Shown here one piece after another: positions 63,005 through 64,000 of a stretch of DNA of 64,000 nucleotides. Made by a program: the position numbers and the translations under genes. This DNA is from Chaenocephalus aceratus (lineage: Eukaryota > Chordata > Actinopteri > Perciformes > Channichthyidae): contig JAMFTG010000138.1 in NCBI GenBank assembly GCA_023974075.1, positions 62,001 to 126,000 on the forward strand. Reading direction: 5' to 3'. Position 1 is the stretch's first letter; the number at the start of each line of letters is the position of its first letter. Under the pieces are notes generated by a model. It searched no databases, had not been told where the DNA came from, and saw only the letters and a program-made list of their open reading frames with translations.

Positions 63005-63085
63005 TGTTAAAAGCAAAGATCACATTTCAATGTGTGCTTTTTAAATGTATTTGTGACCAATAAAGAGGTTTTTATCCTCCAATTA
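63005..63085 (+). mobile_element. SINE tail, second copy
   Basis: 'gtgttaaaagcaaagatcac' followed by 'gctttttaaatgtatttgtg' and 'accaataaagaggttttta' repeats the tail of the SINE at 56675-56875 almost exactly. The head is missing. Confidence 0.6.
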
Positions 63086-63088
63086 ACA

Positions 63089-64000
63089 ATATACAATACT
63101 TTGTGCAATATACCAATATATGCTTGAACAGTCCGCTGGCATCACAGGCTCTGCCCTTGCATGGTTCAGGTCCTACCTGACAGACCGCAGTTTTTCAGTG
63201 CAGTTAGGTGCCTTCTCCTCTGCAAAGGCCCCTCTTACTTGTGGGGTTCCCCAAGGCTCTATCCTGGGCCCCATCCTCTTTTTATTGTATATACTGCCCC
63301 TAGGTTCAATCCTCAGAAAACGTAACATTCCCTTCCACTGCTACGCTGACGATGTTCAGATTTATCTGCCTCTCAAAGGACATGACAAACACTCACTACA
63401 GCAGTTGATGGATTGCCTGACAGAAATGAAGTCCTGGCTGAGCAGAAATGTTCTTAACCTCAACGAGAGCAAGACTGAGGTCATCTTTTTTGGACCCCAA
63501 CCTCCAGCCTCTTCTGTTGACATTCTGGGTCCTCTTAAAACAAACATCCTCCCCTCGGTCATGAATCTTGCAGTGACTTTTACTAACACTTTTAAATTCG
63601 ACAAGCAGGTCAGCATTGAGTGAAATCCTGCTTTTTTAAATTAAGAGTATTGGCCAAAACCAAGTCTTTTTTATCTTTCAAAGACCTGGAGAGAGTTATC
63701 AACGCCTTTGTGACCTCGAGACTCGATTATTGCAACGCTCTATACGTGGGTATGGACCAGGCCTCAATTAAACGCCTGCAGCTGGTGCAGAACGCAGCGG
63801 CACGTCTCCTCACTGGCCACAAAAAGCGTGACCACATCACCCCAATACTGGCCTCATTGCACTGGCTTCCAATTCGGTTCCGAATTGATTTTAAAATCCT
63901 TTTATTTGTTTTTAAAGCACTAAATGGGCTGGCTCCGGCCTATATAGCTGAACTCCTCCAGCGCTACACCCCAGCCAGAGCGTTAAGGTCTGCTGACCAG
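63089..64000 (+). pseudogene. L2-type LINE ORF2 fragment, frameshifted, runs off window
   Basis: 63120-63623 has WFRSYLTDRSFSVQLG, CGVPQGSILGPILFLLY and YADDVQIYL with the intact YADD box. After a stop and frame change near 63620, the next frame has SRLDYCNALYVG, RLQLVQNAAARLLTGHKK and LASLHWLPI. It starts inside the reverse transcriptase (5'-truncated). It is a different L2 subfamily from the intron 4 copy, and continues past the right edge. Confidence 0.85.

Overview
The window is vertebrate nuclear DNA, most likely from a spiny-rayed (percomorph) teleost. It has GT-AG split genes for a gamma-S-type lens crystallin and a Rab5 GTPase. It also has the mobile-element mix typical of fish: L2 and L1/Tx1 LINEs, tRNA-derived SINEs with L2-like tails, DIRS-type retroelements, hAT elements, a TTAA-flanked MITE, a retroviral-type provirus, and many micro- and minisatellites. 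There is no operon, Shine-Dalgarno or CRISPR structure.

Layout. 1-2.9 kb: last exon of a gamma-S-crystallin-like gene (+), entering from the left edge. 4.7-7.9 kb: three minus-strand blocks resembling tRNA wybutosine-synthesizing protein 4 (lcmt2/tyw4), apparently decayed. About 10.3 kb: an NRF1 plus ETS motif pair that looks like a CpG-poor housekeeping promoter. 13.5-28.0 kb: a complete five-coding-exon rab5-family gene (+, 216 aa) with a 3' UTR to about 30.1 kb. Its introns hold a giant (GT)n tract that starts at the intron 1 donor, a MITE fragment plus a dead DIRS element (intron 2), and an intact L2 LINE followed by a 46-copy 57-bp minisatellite (intron 4). 30.1-33.4 kb: the same 57-bp minisatellite again, split by a 2.1-kb foldback made from two copies of a MITE. 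34.5-44.0 kb: a minus-strand LTR provirus with a tRNA-Trp primer site, a gag remnant, most of pol deleted, and env scraps. 46-52.7 kb: a shortened DIRS derivative, a complete 1-kb MITE, a strong hairpin, an orphan caspase-like exon, an L1 ORF1 fragment and a solo DIRS end. 52.8-56.6 kb: a very young non-autonomous LTR element with near-identical LTRs. 56.7-60 kb: an L1 ORF2 3' end broken by a SINE, a hAT element and a TTAA MITE. 60.4-64 kb: a possible unassigned exon, a SINE and an L2 fragment running off the right edge.

The only gene that looks complete and functional in host terms is rab5. The crystallin is cut by the window edge. The rest is mostly nested transposon history. I found no convincing new multi-gene system. 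The most unusual items are the foldback at 30.9-33.0 kb, the young LTR element with internal in-frame repeats, the microsatellite at the rab5 donor, the 57-bp minisatellite on both sides of the last rab5 exon, and the hairpin near 50.0 kb. Family assignments come from recognising motifs by eye; no database search was run.
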